Shown one piece after another: positions 11,130 to 23,095 of a stretch of 64,000 nt of DNA. Under the pieces are notes generated by a model, which was given only the letters and a program-made list of their open reading frames with translations, had not been told where the DNA came from and did not search any database. The stretch's first letter is position 1. Each line of letters opens with the position of its first letter. Both the position numbers and the translations under genes were made by a program. The stretch comes from Tillus elongatus (Eukaryota; Arthropoda; Insecta; Coleoptera; Cleridae). The stretch lies in NCBI GenBank assembly GCA_964006375.1, contig OZ023263.1:131854454-131918453 (forward strand), written 5' to 3'.

Positions 11130-13573
11130 ATTGATAGTCCCTTTATTAATCTTACAATCCACAAGGGAGAGCAGCGGAGGCCTTTGCAGTCAGCAATTAT
11201 TTAGCCAATATGGTTCAGCAACCTACTTACTTTCCTCGTATCCCAACACACAGCTCAAATCCCTTGGATCTCCTTACTACAAAACCTGAATGCTATAAGA
11301 TATCAGTCACCGCCCCCCTTGGTCGCTCAGACCACGGCATGGTCACTGCTTCCTGCGCAATGCAACCCGAGGTCACACAGTCATCACACACACGTATCGT
11401 TTGGCACTACAACTCCGCAAACTGGGACGAAATGCGGGATTACTTTTCCTCATTTCCATGGGCGTCTGTCTGCTTCTCTCATCCTGCCCCTCTGATATCT
11501 CACAAAACGTCACCGAAATTATCCAAGCTGGCATGGAATTATTTATTCCACGTACACATAAAACCTCTTCAGCGACTCAAAAGCCCTGGTTTTCTAAATC
11601 CTGTGACAAGGCCAGACTTGAAAAGGTCAAAGCTCACAAAATGCTTCTACACAATCCCAGTCAAGAAAATCGTCAAGCATTTAACGATGCAAGAAACCGC
11701 TATGTCCGCATTCTTTCTGAGGCAAAAAACTCGTTTAATAACCACATCAAAAACAAAGTCCTCTTAAGCTCCAACGGCGGCAAACCCTTCTGGGCTCTTG
11801 CTAAATCTATTGGGTATAATTTCTGTTAAAGCACGTTCCCACCTCTTGTCTCAGGGGATGAAATTGTTTCTACCGCCCTGGGCAAGGCTGAACTTTTTGC
11901 TTCGTTGTTCGCCGGCAATTCTACTCTCAACCCACCTCCAAACGTTCAACCACCAACAGTCCCCAATGTCGCGCATAAAATGACGGATACCATTTTCAAA
12001 ACTAAAAAGGTACGGAATATGCTCTCTTCTCTTAATACCAGGAAAGCCTTGACGATATCGCAGCAATTGTTCTCAAAAAATGCGAACCAGAACTTGCTCC
12101 TGTCCTGACTAGTCTGTTTCAGATATCTTACAATAAAGGCATATTCCCTAGTAACTGGAAAACTGCTCTAGTACAACCCATCCCCAAGAAAGGATCCAAA
12201 GTACATCCTAGCAACTACAGGCCTATTTATCTCCTTTCAGTCGTCTCTAAAGTGATGGAAAAGTATATAAACACCAAGTGACTAAAATTTCTTGAAAAAC
12301 ACAGTCTAATCCACGACAGGCAGTATGGATTCCGTCAGCGCAGATCGACTGATGACCTCCTTTCCTTTGTCGCCCATTCTTGGAACAAGTCTATGGAACT
12401 ACACGGTGAATCCCAGATTGTCGCTCTAGACATATCCAAAGCATTCGACGCAGCGCTGCTTAATAAACTTCCGGCCTATGGCCTACCACCAAAACTTTGT
12501 ACCTGGACAGCAAATTTACTCTACAACAGGAGCATTTGTGTTGTTGTGGATGGCCATTCCTCTAAACTGTATCCAATTACTGCAGGAGTTGCTCAAGGTT
12601 CAGCTTTAGCTCCTACTTTGTTTCTTCTCCACATCAATGACGTCCTCTCTAGCACATCCAACCCAGTTCACAGTTACGCGGACGACAGCACCCTCTCCAC
12701 TCAAATATACAATATTCTAAGCCTGTCTCTTTACCCCAATTAGATGAGGATCTCAGACTCATGGAGGGTTCTGTCTCCGTGGATCTGCAAAAAATATTAG
12801 ACTGGGGAAGTAGAAATCTTGTACAATTCAACCCCACCAAATATCAGCCTTGCTTTCTTTCTCATAAGAGATACATCAGCTCTAGACCCATCACAATGAA
12901 CAACCAAGTTATTCAAAGTAATGAGTCCTTTTCTCTTGTTGGCATTTCTGTGGATCGAAATCTTACTTGGCACCAACATGTCACATCAATTGCAGAAGGG
13001 GCTGCTAAAAAATTAGGTTTCCTCTACCGGGCTCGCAAATACTTTTCACCAGCTAATCTCTATACCTTATATACTTCACAAATAAGGCCAAACCTCGAAT
13101 ACTGCTCCCACATCTGGGTTGCAGCTGCCGCTTCTACACTCGCTATACTGGACTCCATTCAAAAGAGAGCTATACGTCTTATCGGTGACCCTACCCTCAC
13201 CCAAAGGCTGCCATCCCTTGCCCACCGACGTGCCGTTTGTGACATCTCTCTCTTTTATAGATATCTGCACGGGCACTGCTCAGAGGAGCGTTCCTCCATA
13301 GTTCCTCCACCTGCTGCCCCCAACAAATCTACCAGGGAAACAGAGAGAATGCATCCTTTTACTGTCCAGGTTAGCAGACATAGTTATGCCCGCTCTTTTG
13401 TTTCGAGCACTTCCAAGTTCTGGAATTCCTTGCCGGCAGATGTTTTTCCTTCTCCTCCGAACCTCCAAACCTTCAAGTCCAGAATTAACAAGTTGCCTCT
13501 TTCCTCCTTGTCAACACCCACAGTACGATAGTATTTAGGCTGTAGGCCCTCGTGGTGTGTTGTTGAAATTGAA
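11130..13573 (+). pseudogene. LINE-B: endonuclease C-terminus, reverse transcriptase and 3' tail
   Basis: This is a 5'-truncated non-LTR retrotransposon. The endonuclease end reads VQQPTYFPRIP, NPLDLLTT and APLGRSDH (11208-11340). A linker with WFSKSCDKA and KPFWALAKSI follows (11590-11815). The RT has IPKKGSKVHPSNYRPI (about 12180-12225), DISKAFD (12429-12449) and the catalytic YADD (12675-12686). After the RT comes HSYARSFVSSTSKFWNSLP and the stop near 13531. The 3' UTR ends GTTGTTGAAATTG followed by an A-run. At least five frame breaks are present, and a few residues after DISKAFD are lost. The layout fits the Jockey/CR1/L2 group. The A-rich end is joined directly to HINE-like copy B. Confidence 0.85.
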
Positions 13574-13574
13574 A

Positions 13575-14746
<1,172 letters not shown>

Positions 14747-14832
<86 letters not shown>
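14747..14832. repeat. (TA)n microsatellite
   Basis: About 86 bp of TA repeats directly left of the BEL/Pao LTR. Confidence 0.95.
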
Positions 14833-14836
<4 letters not shown>

Positions 14837-14841
14837 TCATT

Positions 14842-15026
14842 TGTACGAGCTGCTTACTTTAACAGTGTGAGCCGAAGTACTATACTAAAATACCAAAGAG
14901 CTGTCAACCTTGTTGTGGACTGTATATTCAATTTTACTTACAAACTTATCTTATTTATAACAACTGACTGCTTGTCATTAATAATATAAAGTAACTTAAT
15001 AACTGTATAAATATAAGATCCAAACA
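14842..15026 (-). repeat. BEL/Pao 3' LTR
   Basis: 185 bp, matching the other LTR with about seven substitutions and a one-base length difference (about 96 percent identity by eye). The internal side is followed by a G-rich polypurine tract on the minus strand (about 15027-15060). Confidence 0.9.
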
Positions 15027-16516
15027 TTCTTCCCCCCAATTCCAATTCCAATTCCCCCTACATTCAATTCTACGAAACTTGCACAATTTTACAATCGGTC
15101 TTCTAAAAACTCCTTGTGTTGTTTTAACAGCTACCACACGAACACGTCCATCGGAACCTGGATACAAAGCTGTTACTCGTCCCAATGGCCATCTATTTCT
15201 TGGTAAGTTTTCATCTACCACCAGCACTACATCTTCAAGTTTTAAACCATCCCTATCTTCAAACCATTTATCTCTTTTAACCAAGGTTGGTAGATATTCC
15301 TTCAGCCACCTGTTCCAGAAATGGTTTGCTATTTGTTGTGCCAACTGCCACTGCTTTTTTAGGCATACTTTTACATCACTCTCAAATAATATTGGCCTAT
15401 TATATTTAAAAATTAATAGATCATTTGGTGCAAGACAAATTGGGTCTTTTGCGTCTATACTAACATCAGTCAGTGGCCTGTTGTTAACTATGTTCTCAAC
15501 TTCTGCTAGAACCGTTTGCAGTGTTTCCTCTTTAGGGTGTCCCTCTTTCAAAGTGAATTTTAAGGCTGTCTTTACCGATCTTACTAACCTCTCCCAGCAA
15601 CCTCGCATATGTGGCGCACATGGCGGATTGAAATGCCATTCTATTTTAAGTGTTGTTAATGTCGACTTAATCTTGTTTTGATCTAGATATTTGATTCCTT
15701 TAGTTCTTTGTCTGCTCCACGTAAGTTTGTTCCGTTGTCTGAATAAAGAGCTTTGGGTGATCCTCTTCCAGCCATAAATCTTTTAATTGCCATTATTGCA
15801 GAATCGGATGTCAAACTATTCGCTACTTCGATATGCAGCACCCTAGTGGTTAAGCATGTAAAAATAACACCGTACCTTTTTTCATTTCGTCTACCTACAG
15901 TTATTATCATTGGACCAAAATAGTCTATTCCAGTATGGGTAAATGGTTGTACAAATGGTATCAGACGTGACTCAGGTAACTGTCCCATTAATTGCCACAT
16001 TGCTTTCGCTCTATTTCTTCTGCAAATGTTGCAAGTGAACCCTACCTTCTTGACTAATGACTTTATATTTATTAACCAAAATTTTTGTCTCATTTCGTTT
16101 ATGACCATATTGGTTCCAAAATGTAACAACTTGGAATGGTAATGAGCGGCCAACAAAAAGGAAAATTTTGTTCTATCCAGGATTATGGGGTTTTTAACAA
16201 ATTGGTCCATGTCTGGAGCTTTTATAATTCTACCATTGACTCTCAATATGCCGTTTATATGTAAATATGGAGAGAGCTTAAAAATCCTACTAAACTTTTT
16301 AAGTGAAATTCCTTTTTGTAGAAATTTTATTTCAGTACAAAAACTTTCGTTTTGCGACTGTTTAATCCAATAAATTTCTGCTTGATTGATTTCTTCAACG
16401 CCTAGCTCCTGGGTATTCTTTTCGGTTCTGAACTTACGGTTGCTAACAAATCTATAAAGCCTAGCTGTAGCGCGAATCAGTCTATTATATTTAGAGAATC
16501 GTTTAATGTCTATCAA
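14955..16516 (-). pseudogene. BEL/Pao integrase
   Basis: The N-terminal part (16516 to 15683, 277 codons) carries an H2C2 zinc site (H127, H132, C162, C165). It also carries catalytic Asp198 in GIDYFGP and Asp260 in SDNGTNL. The C-terminal part (15608 to 14955) starts with RGCWERLVRSVK, whose Glu is the third acidic catalytic residue. It ends with the KRDKWF, VLVVDENLPRNRWPLGRV and PGSDGRVR blocks typical of BEL integrases. A frameshift or stop between 15683 and 15608 separates the two parts. The last frame reads into the LTR. All three catalytic residues survive, but the protein is split. Confidence 0.9.
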
Positions 16517-16699
16517 TGGTTCTTTACATACTGTGGTTAAAAGAATAGAGACGTTTTTTTCTCTTGAAGTTCATCGGTATGTGTTTCCTTGACGTTAACC
16601 GTGATGTCTGCTGGCCAGTACTGCTCGTCCAGTTTCAGAAACTCAGCCCCCTTAAACCACCTACTTTTGTCAGAAAAGTTTATATCTATATCTTCTCGG

Positions 16700-17400
16700 C
16701 TTACATGGTCAGCTACATTATCTTTTGTCGGAACCCATCGCCAGCAATTTGTCTATCAGTTCTAAAATTTCTCCTATGCGCGACAAAGGTTTTGTATCTT
16801 CTAGCATCGCTCTTGATCCAAAAGAGTATAGTTTTTGAGTCTGCCCAATAAAACGTTGATAGAATCTGAATTTCTACCTCATCTCTTATACACTTTCCCA
16901 TCTTACTTGCTAATACAGTTGCCTGTAGTTCAAGTCTTGGGATTGTAATGGGTTTAAGTGGCGTCACACGTGACTTAGATGCCAGCAGACTTTATTCAAA
17001 TGAATGTTCATTCGCTGTTCTAATATAAGCTGCCACTGGATAAGCTTTTTCACTAGCATCTCAAAATATGTGAAGCTGTACTGATGAGGATGGTTTGGCA
17101 AGATAACATCTTGGAATATTTATCTCTGGATTGCGACTAATATAACATAACCACCTATTCCATTTTCTGTAGAAATGTTCAGTCACTTCATCATCCCATC
17201 CTATTCCGGATCGCCAGACATCTTGCAGTCGTATCTTTGCCTTTATCATAATATTACTAAAAAGACCACAAGGATCAAATACTTACATAACTGTTTTTAG
17301 TCTTTTCGTGTGTTTGGCTTGTGCATTTAACAACCTTTTGTCTATTTTGTCCAGTTTCAAAACAAAGGAAAACGTATCTGTTCTTGGATTCCAGTGCATT
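16700..17400 (-). pseudogene. BEL/Pao RNase H and connection region
   Basis: On the minus strand, the connection segment (17249 to 17061) reads KIRLQDVWRSGIGWDD and IPRCY. RNase H follows with TIPRLELQATVLASK and FYWADSKTILFWI, ending at YKTFVAHRRNF (16967-16730). These match the BEL RT-RNase H arrangement that degrades the RNA template. Stops and frameshifts separate the blocks. Confidence 0.8.
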
Positions 17401-17401
17401 C

Positions 17402-18370
17402 CTAAAACCCTTTCAGTGACTTGTTCAGTAATATTCTCCAAATTCTTCCAAATTTTGCTTCTAAAACTTTCTGGTATGCTTTGAAGTACTTTTCAGAAGA
17501 GCTTATCCAGTTACATATTTTAAACCCGCCACGCTTATCGATTTCCATCACCTCTTTAATAAGGTTAATCGCTTGCTCCTCTGTGTCTGTGCAATCCAAA
17601 TAATCGTCAACATAATGACATTTGCGTATTGCCTTGCTAGCTTCAGGGTAATCTTTTTCAAACTCTGTTGCATTATAATTTTTAACAAATTGAGCTCTGG
17701 ACGGTGAACAAATTGAGCCAAAAATCATTGCGTTCATTTCATATACTTGTGGTTCAATAATTCTGTTCATTCCTCTCCAAAGAAATCTCTGAGCCATTCT
17801 GTCCTCTTTTATAATTAATACCTCATCAGGTATTAATTATAAAAATGTTTCATCAAACATCTCTTTGATATCTGCACTAAAGGCAATCATTTTTCTTCTA
17901 AAATTCCACAAAATTCCTAACATGGATGACAGAAGATCTGGACCTGTTAACAATGCATCATTTATACTCATACTTCCCACTTTTGCAGCAGCATTCATAA
18001 CAAATCTAATTTTACCTGGTTTATTTTCGTTAGTTACCGCAAAGTGAAGCAGATACCAAATTCGAGGGTGATATTCTCTGGCCTCTTCTTCTGTTAATTT
18101 GACTGCATATCCTTTAGTAAGGTAGTCTTCTATTTTAGCCATATACTGATATGCAAAGGTTTTGTCTTTATCCATTTTCTTTTCAATGCATCTTAACCGC
18201 CTTAAAGCATTCGGTTTGCTGTCTGGTAAAACAATGTTTTGATCTTTCCATAATAGGCCGATTTCAAATCGATTTCCTACTCTTTTGATGGTATTTTCTA
18301 TTACCTTTTCAGCTTTAGTATCTTCAGCTGACAGTTTGTTTACTATTAACTTGCATTCCCAATGAATCAA
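17402..18370 (-). pseudogene. BEL/Pao reverse transcriptase
   Basis: The N-terminal half (18370 to 17837) includes RIWYLLHFAVTNENK, KIRFVMNAAAKVGS, NDALLTGPDLL and motif A (FSADIKEMF). The C-terminal half (17797 to 17402) has QRFLWRG, FGSICSPSRAQ and the catalytic YVDD (codons 62-65, about 17603-17614). The halves are separated by an odd 27-bp insertion that adds a stop; it forms two adjacent perfect hairpins (17807-17860). Leaving it out would restore the frame at this point. Identity is firm. Confidence 0.9.
17807..17860. repeat. Paired perfect hairpins with identical CATC loops
   Basis: The first hairpin has 17-bp arms (17807-17823, 17828-17844) around CATC (17824-17827). The second follows without a gap, with 6-bp arms (17845-17850, 17855-17860) around CATC (17851-17854). 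The inner arms plus one CATC make up the 27-bp insertion in the RT frame. Confidence 0.9.
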
Positions 18371-19296
18371 TGCAGAACGAATTCTTGACTAACTTTTCTA
18401 GAGCGTCATCTTGATTTTCTGTACAACATAAGTGAAAACTAAAATCTGTATCTCTTCTATGATTATAGTGGTGATTTACTTTCCCCTGAACTACCCAGCC
18501 TAACCAAGTCTTTGATAAAATTGGAGATTTTTCACTTCCATGAATCACTTTTCTTGCTATAGTCAAGCGACTGTTACCCTGTCCTGTGAGAAGACAAGGT
18601 TTGGCATTCTCATACGGTAATATAGAGTAATCTCTTAAATAAGAATATGCTTTTTGAAGCTCATCAACATTACAATTTTGCGAAGGAAGTGCTAGATTTT
18701 TTACAGTTCTCACATTGTGTATTTGGAAATCCTTAGCTTTATCAAAAATTCCAGATATGTTAACACTCACCTTTCTTGAACCCTCTTCCGTTCTTGTGAC
18801 TTCATTTGTCCACTTAAAGCATAGTGATTCCACTGGACGTCTAAGACGTAAGCTGTCCGCAACATCTTCCTTCAGTAACGTAACTGTAGATGCTTCATCA
18901 AACAAAGCAAACACTGTCATCTCCTTTCTCTGACCTGTTAACTTTACAGGTGCAATTCGCAGTAAAACTTCGCATTTATCTCTATGTGTATTTAGATTTT
19001 TCGTTTCATCCTGCTGAATATATCTAGTTTCCCTATTGGGTGATTCAATGTTGACTTCAGTTAAACTCTGCCCCTTGTGCAAAAGATAATGATGTCTCTT
19101 TTTGCATCCACTAACTCCACATCTTTTCTTCGATCTGCACCTATAAACTGAATGGCTCCTTTTCAGACAACAGAAACAAATTTTTAATGTCTTCAACTTT
19201 TCCCAACGATCTTCTACCTTTAGTTTTGCAAAAACTTTACAAGAACTAATTTTATGATCAGGTTTTCTGCAAATACAATCATTTTTACCACTACTA
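18324..19296 (-). pseudogene. BEL/Pao gag zinc region and aspartic protease
   Basis: Cysteine/histidine-rich sequence at the start contains CFCCLKRSHSVYRC, CGVSGCKKRHH and LLHKGQS, the gag-pol zinc region of BEL elements. Further on, FALFDEASTVTLL is the retropepsin-like active site (Asp followed by E-A-S instead of the usual S/T-G). The rest reads KTWLGWVVQGKV and leads into the RT frame with an overlap at 18324-18370. The protease would cut the Gag-Pol polyprotein. Confidence 0.8.
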
Positions 19297-19669
19297 TCCT
19301 CATTTGTATTTTAAAAAGTTTTTCTATAACAATCGTTCCTCTTCCATGATTCTTCTTTCTTGGAGTCAATTACACCTATTCCGCCTATAATCAAAGCTGT
19401 TTCTGTACACTAGTGCGCCAGATGGTCGAGGTAAGCATTATTTATCTCATTTTTAACTACATATTCCCCCCATCTCAATTTGATAATGGTAGGTAATTTA
19501 GAGGTTAGTTCTTTAAGTAAAAGTGGATTATCTAAATAATTGTAAAGATGCATATTTGTAATTGTAGTGACCATATTAATATACTAAATTATCTATATTG
19601 AAATTTTTCATTTGACAAGCCTTATTAATCAATGTCATTATGACATACTATGGTTTTCCAAAATTGATT

Positions 19670-20564
19670 TCAACATACTGCAAGCAAAGCTTGCACTACA
19701 TCTTTAGTATTACCTTGGAGACACTTCTGCAACCTTACCAAATTTTCCAAATCACTAAACTGGCATACCTCTGTACTTTCTCTATACTGGCTGATAAATA
19801 ACGGCCACTGCTCTGGGTTTCCATCAAAACTAGGTAAGTCTTTGGAGAATCCCTTCCGCTTCAGGTACATTTTCATTCCATTTTAACTCTCACTAAGCTT
19901 GACGTTCTCGGCCAGTAACTTGAAAGCTTTTGCTATTGCCTTCTTTTGATTTTCTTCAAATTTCCCTACGCCTTCACTCTGCATCCCAGGTGCATCGTCT
20001 TGGTCAGCCAACCAATTTTTTACCTTTGAAATATTATTTTCTTCCTCCAAATATTCACTCTTGGTTATGTCTACTTCTGATATAATTGTAGAACTAACTC
20101 CACTCCCACCTATACTTTCTAATTTATATTTGAGATTTATTGCTTTCATTTGCCTTTCCCTCATTCTTTCATTTTCTTCTTGTACTGCAATGAGTTTATT
20201 TATTTCTTCTACAGCTCTAAGCTTTGCGGTTTCTATAACTACTATAAGACCTTTTGCTAAGTGGTGCATGTATAACTAATGTAGGCTTGAATACTGAACT
20301 TTCTTTACAAGTAGACTGTACTGACCTGTTTTCAACTATTTTTTCTGTATCCTTAACCAAAACCATAAAACAATTAGTTATATCGAACAAGGCTTTACCT
20401 TCTTTTTCACATGGATCATTTGAAGAACTTTTGTCGCTTAAAACTACCATTCTACTATCAGTGACATTGTCTTCTAAAACCAAATTCTCTATTTCTTCTC
20501 CATATTTAACTTTCATAGCTTTACTCTTCTCTTTTAACCGCTGGCTCCTTCTAACTTCACTCAT
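19670..20564 (-). pseudogene. BEL/Pao gag
   Basis: Three minus-strand frames (20564-20217, 20269-19883, 19876-19670) together read as a Gag. They run from a basic N-terminus (RRSQRLKEKSK), through a helical Glu-rich middle, to LPSFDGNPEQWPLFISQYRE and FSDLENLVRLQKCLQG, the hallmark BEL Gag block. Frame breaks fall near 20240 and 19880, and after 19670 the frame is lost until the zinc region. Confidence 0.8.
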
Positions 20565-20668
20565 TTTCCACTGTCAAGTGACACTGTCAGAATTACAAAA
20601 TTGTGGAAAATTTTCCTAATTCAACTAAATATCTCCAAAGTGCTGCTCTTTTAACTCAAAGGACCAAA

Positions 20669-20852
20669 TGTACGAGCTGCTTACTTTAACAGTGTGAGCC
20701 GAAGAACTGTACTAAAATACCAAAGAGCTGTGAACCTTGTTGTGGACTGTATATTCAATTAACTTACAAACTTATCTTATTTATAACAACTGACTGCTTG
20801 TCACTAACAATATAAAGTAACTTGATAACTGTATAAATATAAGATCCAAACA
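20669..20852 (-). repeat. BEL/Pao 5' LTR
   Basis: 184 bp, direct repeat of 14842-15026. On the minus strand it ends GCTCGTACA and is followed by the TTTGGTCC primer-site region. Confidence 0.9.
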
Positions 20853-21997
20853 CTCCTCCTTGAAAGGTCACTTAGTAGGTAATAATGGTGGATTCTACAG
20901 TATCCTCCTCCTCCTCCCAAGGTAAAGACTCCTCTCAAGGCAACCTCTTACTCCTCCTTCTCCTCCTCTGAATGCATCGTGGTGTTGGTTTAGACACCCG
21001 TCTATTAATTTAATTAAGTTGCCCGTTAAAAGAAGCAAATAATAACTACCTCGCAGTCGAACATTCGGTGGAAAGTCGGACAAACTGGTTATTGCGTTAT
21101 ACGAGCCTATTAGTATTATATGCTAGGTTGTGCGCCTGAAATTTGAAGACGTTGTTTAGCTTAATACGTGCGAGAATAACAAGTTTTTTTCTTAAGAAAC
21201 AGTCAATGGTACGTATCTATGTGGCGAAACAACTATATTATAGGTAAGTAAAATGAAAATTTAACTTTAATAGGCCTAAATATGATATTGCCACAGATAA
21301 TTGAAAAGATCCTACAGCGTCGACGGAAACTCTGTTTCATATACATCGTACCGGTTTGCAAAGACAAAAACAATAGTATAAAGTTTTACATTATCTTTAC
21401 ACCATGTTGCGATCCACTAAAATGTACAATTCTAGGTCACACTTACACACCCACAGAAGACATCAAACATCGTGAAATACATATAAGTTCTAATATACAG
21501 TGGTTCCTAGAAACCACCAAGAGAGATGATAAAATCAGTATATGACAAGCCATGTCGGATGAAATTGCTATGTTTGAGCCCACAGCTCACGTTACAAACT
21601 CTAGTATGTCACCTATCCCTACTGTTTGCTAAAACTCGAAACAAGATAACATATGAGATTTGTATGGACCGCCAGTAATCAGTAGCGTCAAGCCCACAAC
21701 AACCATCTATATAGACCACCAACAGGAACATCTACCGCAGGTGGCCTTCAAAATTGAAAATTACAAGACCAGCAACAACAACAGCGATTAATTATTTCTA
21801 CATTCAAAATTTCTCATCTTTCTGTCAACTATCATCTGCCAACTAACACGCGATCAGTACCAGCTTCTGACTGACGTAATCAAATCTAGAGAATTTTTCT
21901 GATCTAGGGAAATCGAATCTAGGCAATCAAGTGAAGTTTACTGGCTGTAGCGGATTGTCATGCTTACATTTGAGGTACTTCCTTCGCACACCCCTGT
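20853..21997. other. No recognised gene; CTC-rich then AT-rich sequence
   Basis: A CTCCTC-rich patch lies at 20853-20960. An 87-codon plus-strand frame at 21282-21545 has no recognised domain. Sequence around 21550-21800 has short Gag-like glutamine/asparagine-rich pieces, but nothing firm. Confidence 0.45.
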
Positions 21998-22004
21998 GCC
22001 ACAG

Positions 22005-22035
<31 letters not shown>

Positions 22036-22051
22036 GAGAGAGAGAGAGATA
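21998..22051. repeat. (CA)n(GA)n microsatellite
   Basis: A CA run of about 30 bp passes into a GA run. Confidence 0.95.
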
Positions 22052-22317
22052 CAGGGTTTCTCTTAGCGTGAAGACACGTTTGAGAGAGCTCGTGGATAAA
22101 GTGCCATTTTGTGTTGGAAAACAGAAGTGTTTAATTTTGTAAATTCGCAGTATTGTGCAGCAAACACCAGGTATTACCTATCTGAAATATAGTATGTGGA
22201 TTCGTAAGTTAAAGCTAGAAATTAATGGTTTAAATTCCATAGGTCAGTGAGTTTTGTATACTATATTTTCTATTTAATTAATTTTATTATAATTGTTTAT
22301 CTACATCGACGATAAGA

Positions 22318-23095
22318 AGTGATAACTCGACCGGGCCAGCTAGGCTGCTCGCTCGGTCTCTCGCTGAACCCGGCGGGGCCGATGTACGGCGTGTCACTCT
22401 CTCGTCGAGGGTCTTCCGCTCGCCCTGCTGATGGATCGTAGCTGTCACTCATCATGGAGCACATTTTAATTGATTTAGAGACCTCCGATCACGGGGGTGG
22501 TTCAACACCTGAGCCAGTTGTTTCAGAAAAGTCATCTCTTAGTGCATACAAGATATTATTATAAATCCTATTAGTAAAAATACGTTAATTGCTGAGAACG
22601 CGAACATTTCTTACAATACAGGTGTTGCTAAAAATGTTGTCTCTTCTGATCAAGTTCTTAGTAACTCTGTAGCATCCAATGAGCCTTCTGCTAACAAGCA
22701 AGCGTCTTTTGCTTAAGCACCCGAAAATAAAGTTGTTGATAAGGCAACCTTTCCTAAAAAATATCAAGCCATTGTGATGTCTTCTATTGAAGGTGCCTCT
22801 CTATTTGTGGTTATATTGTTAATCTTGGAATACTAATTGGCCCAAAGCAAATTACATTTGCTTCAAAAATATCTAATAACATAGTATGTATCTATCTTAG
22901 ATCAAAAGAGTGTGTAGATGAGTTCATCCCTAAACATGGGGGTATTGGTGATATATATGTCTCTGTCAGACGACTGATAACTCCTGCCGTAAGACTAATA
23001 ATTTCAAATGTTTCTCCATCTATCCCACATAGTGTTATACACAAAAGTCTTGGGGATATTAATTTGACGTCTTGTAGCAGCAGGCATGACACATC
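22318..23095 (+). pseudogene. LINE-C 5' leader and ORF1
   Basis: A GC-rich leader (22318-22453) precedes an ATG at 22454 that opens only 36 codons before a stop. Broken frames downstream read FPKKYQAIVMSSIEG, GPKQITFASKISNN, DEFIPKHGGIGDIY and RRLITPAVRLIISNVSPSIPHS. The latter block is typical of ORF1 of Tx1/L1-like insect LINEs, which bind RNA. The frame shifts several times. At about 23095 the sequence passes directly into the linker before RT, so the rest of ORF1 and the whole endonuclease are deleted. Confidence 0.7.

Larger units (their letters stand above)
14842..20852 (-). mobile_element. BEL/Pao LTR retrotransposon, nearly complete, defective
   Basis: Two direct LTRs (14842-15026 and 20669-20852) bracket gag, protease, RT, RNase H and integrase in BEL order on the minus strand. 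On that strand the LTRs run TG...CA. The sequence just inside the 5' LTR is TTTGGTCCTTTGAG, as in many BEL elements. A polypurine tract rich in G lies just inside the 3' LTR. All reading frames are interrupted. Flanks are TCATT on the left and CTCCT on the right, so no target duplication is evident. Confidence 0.9.
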
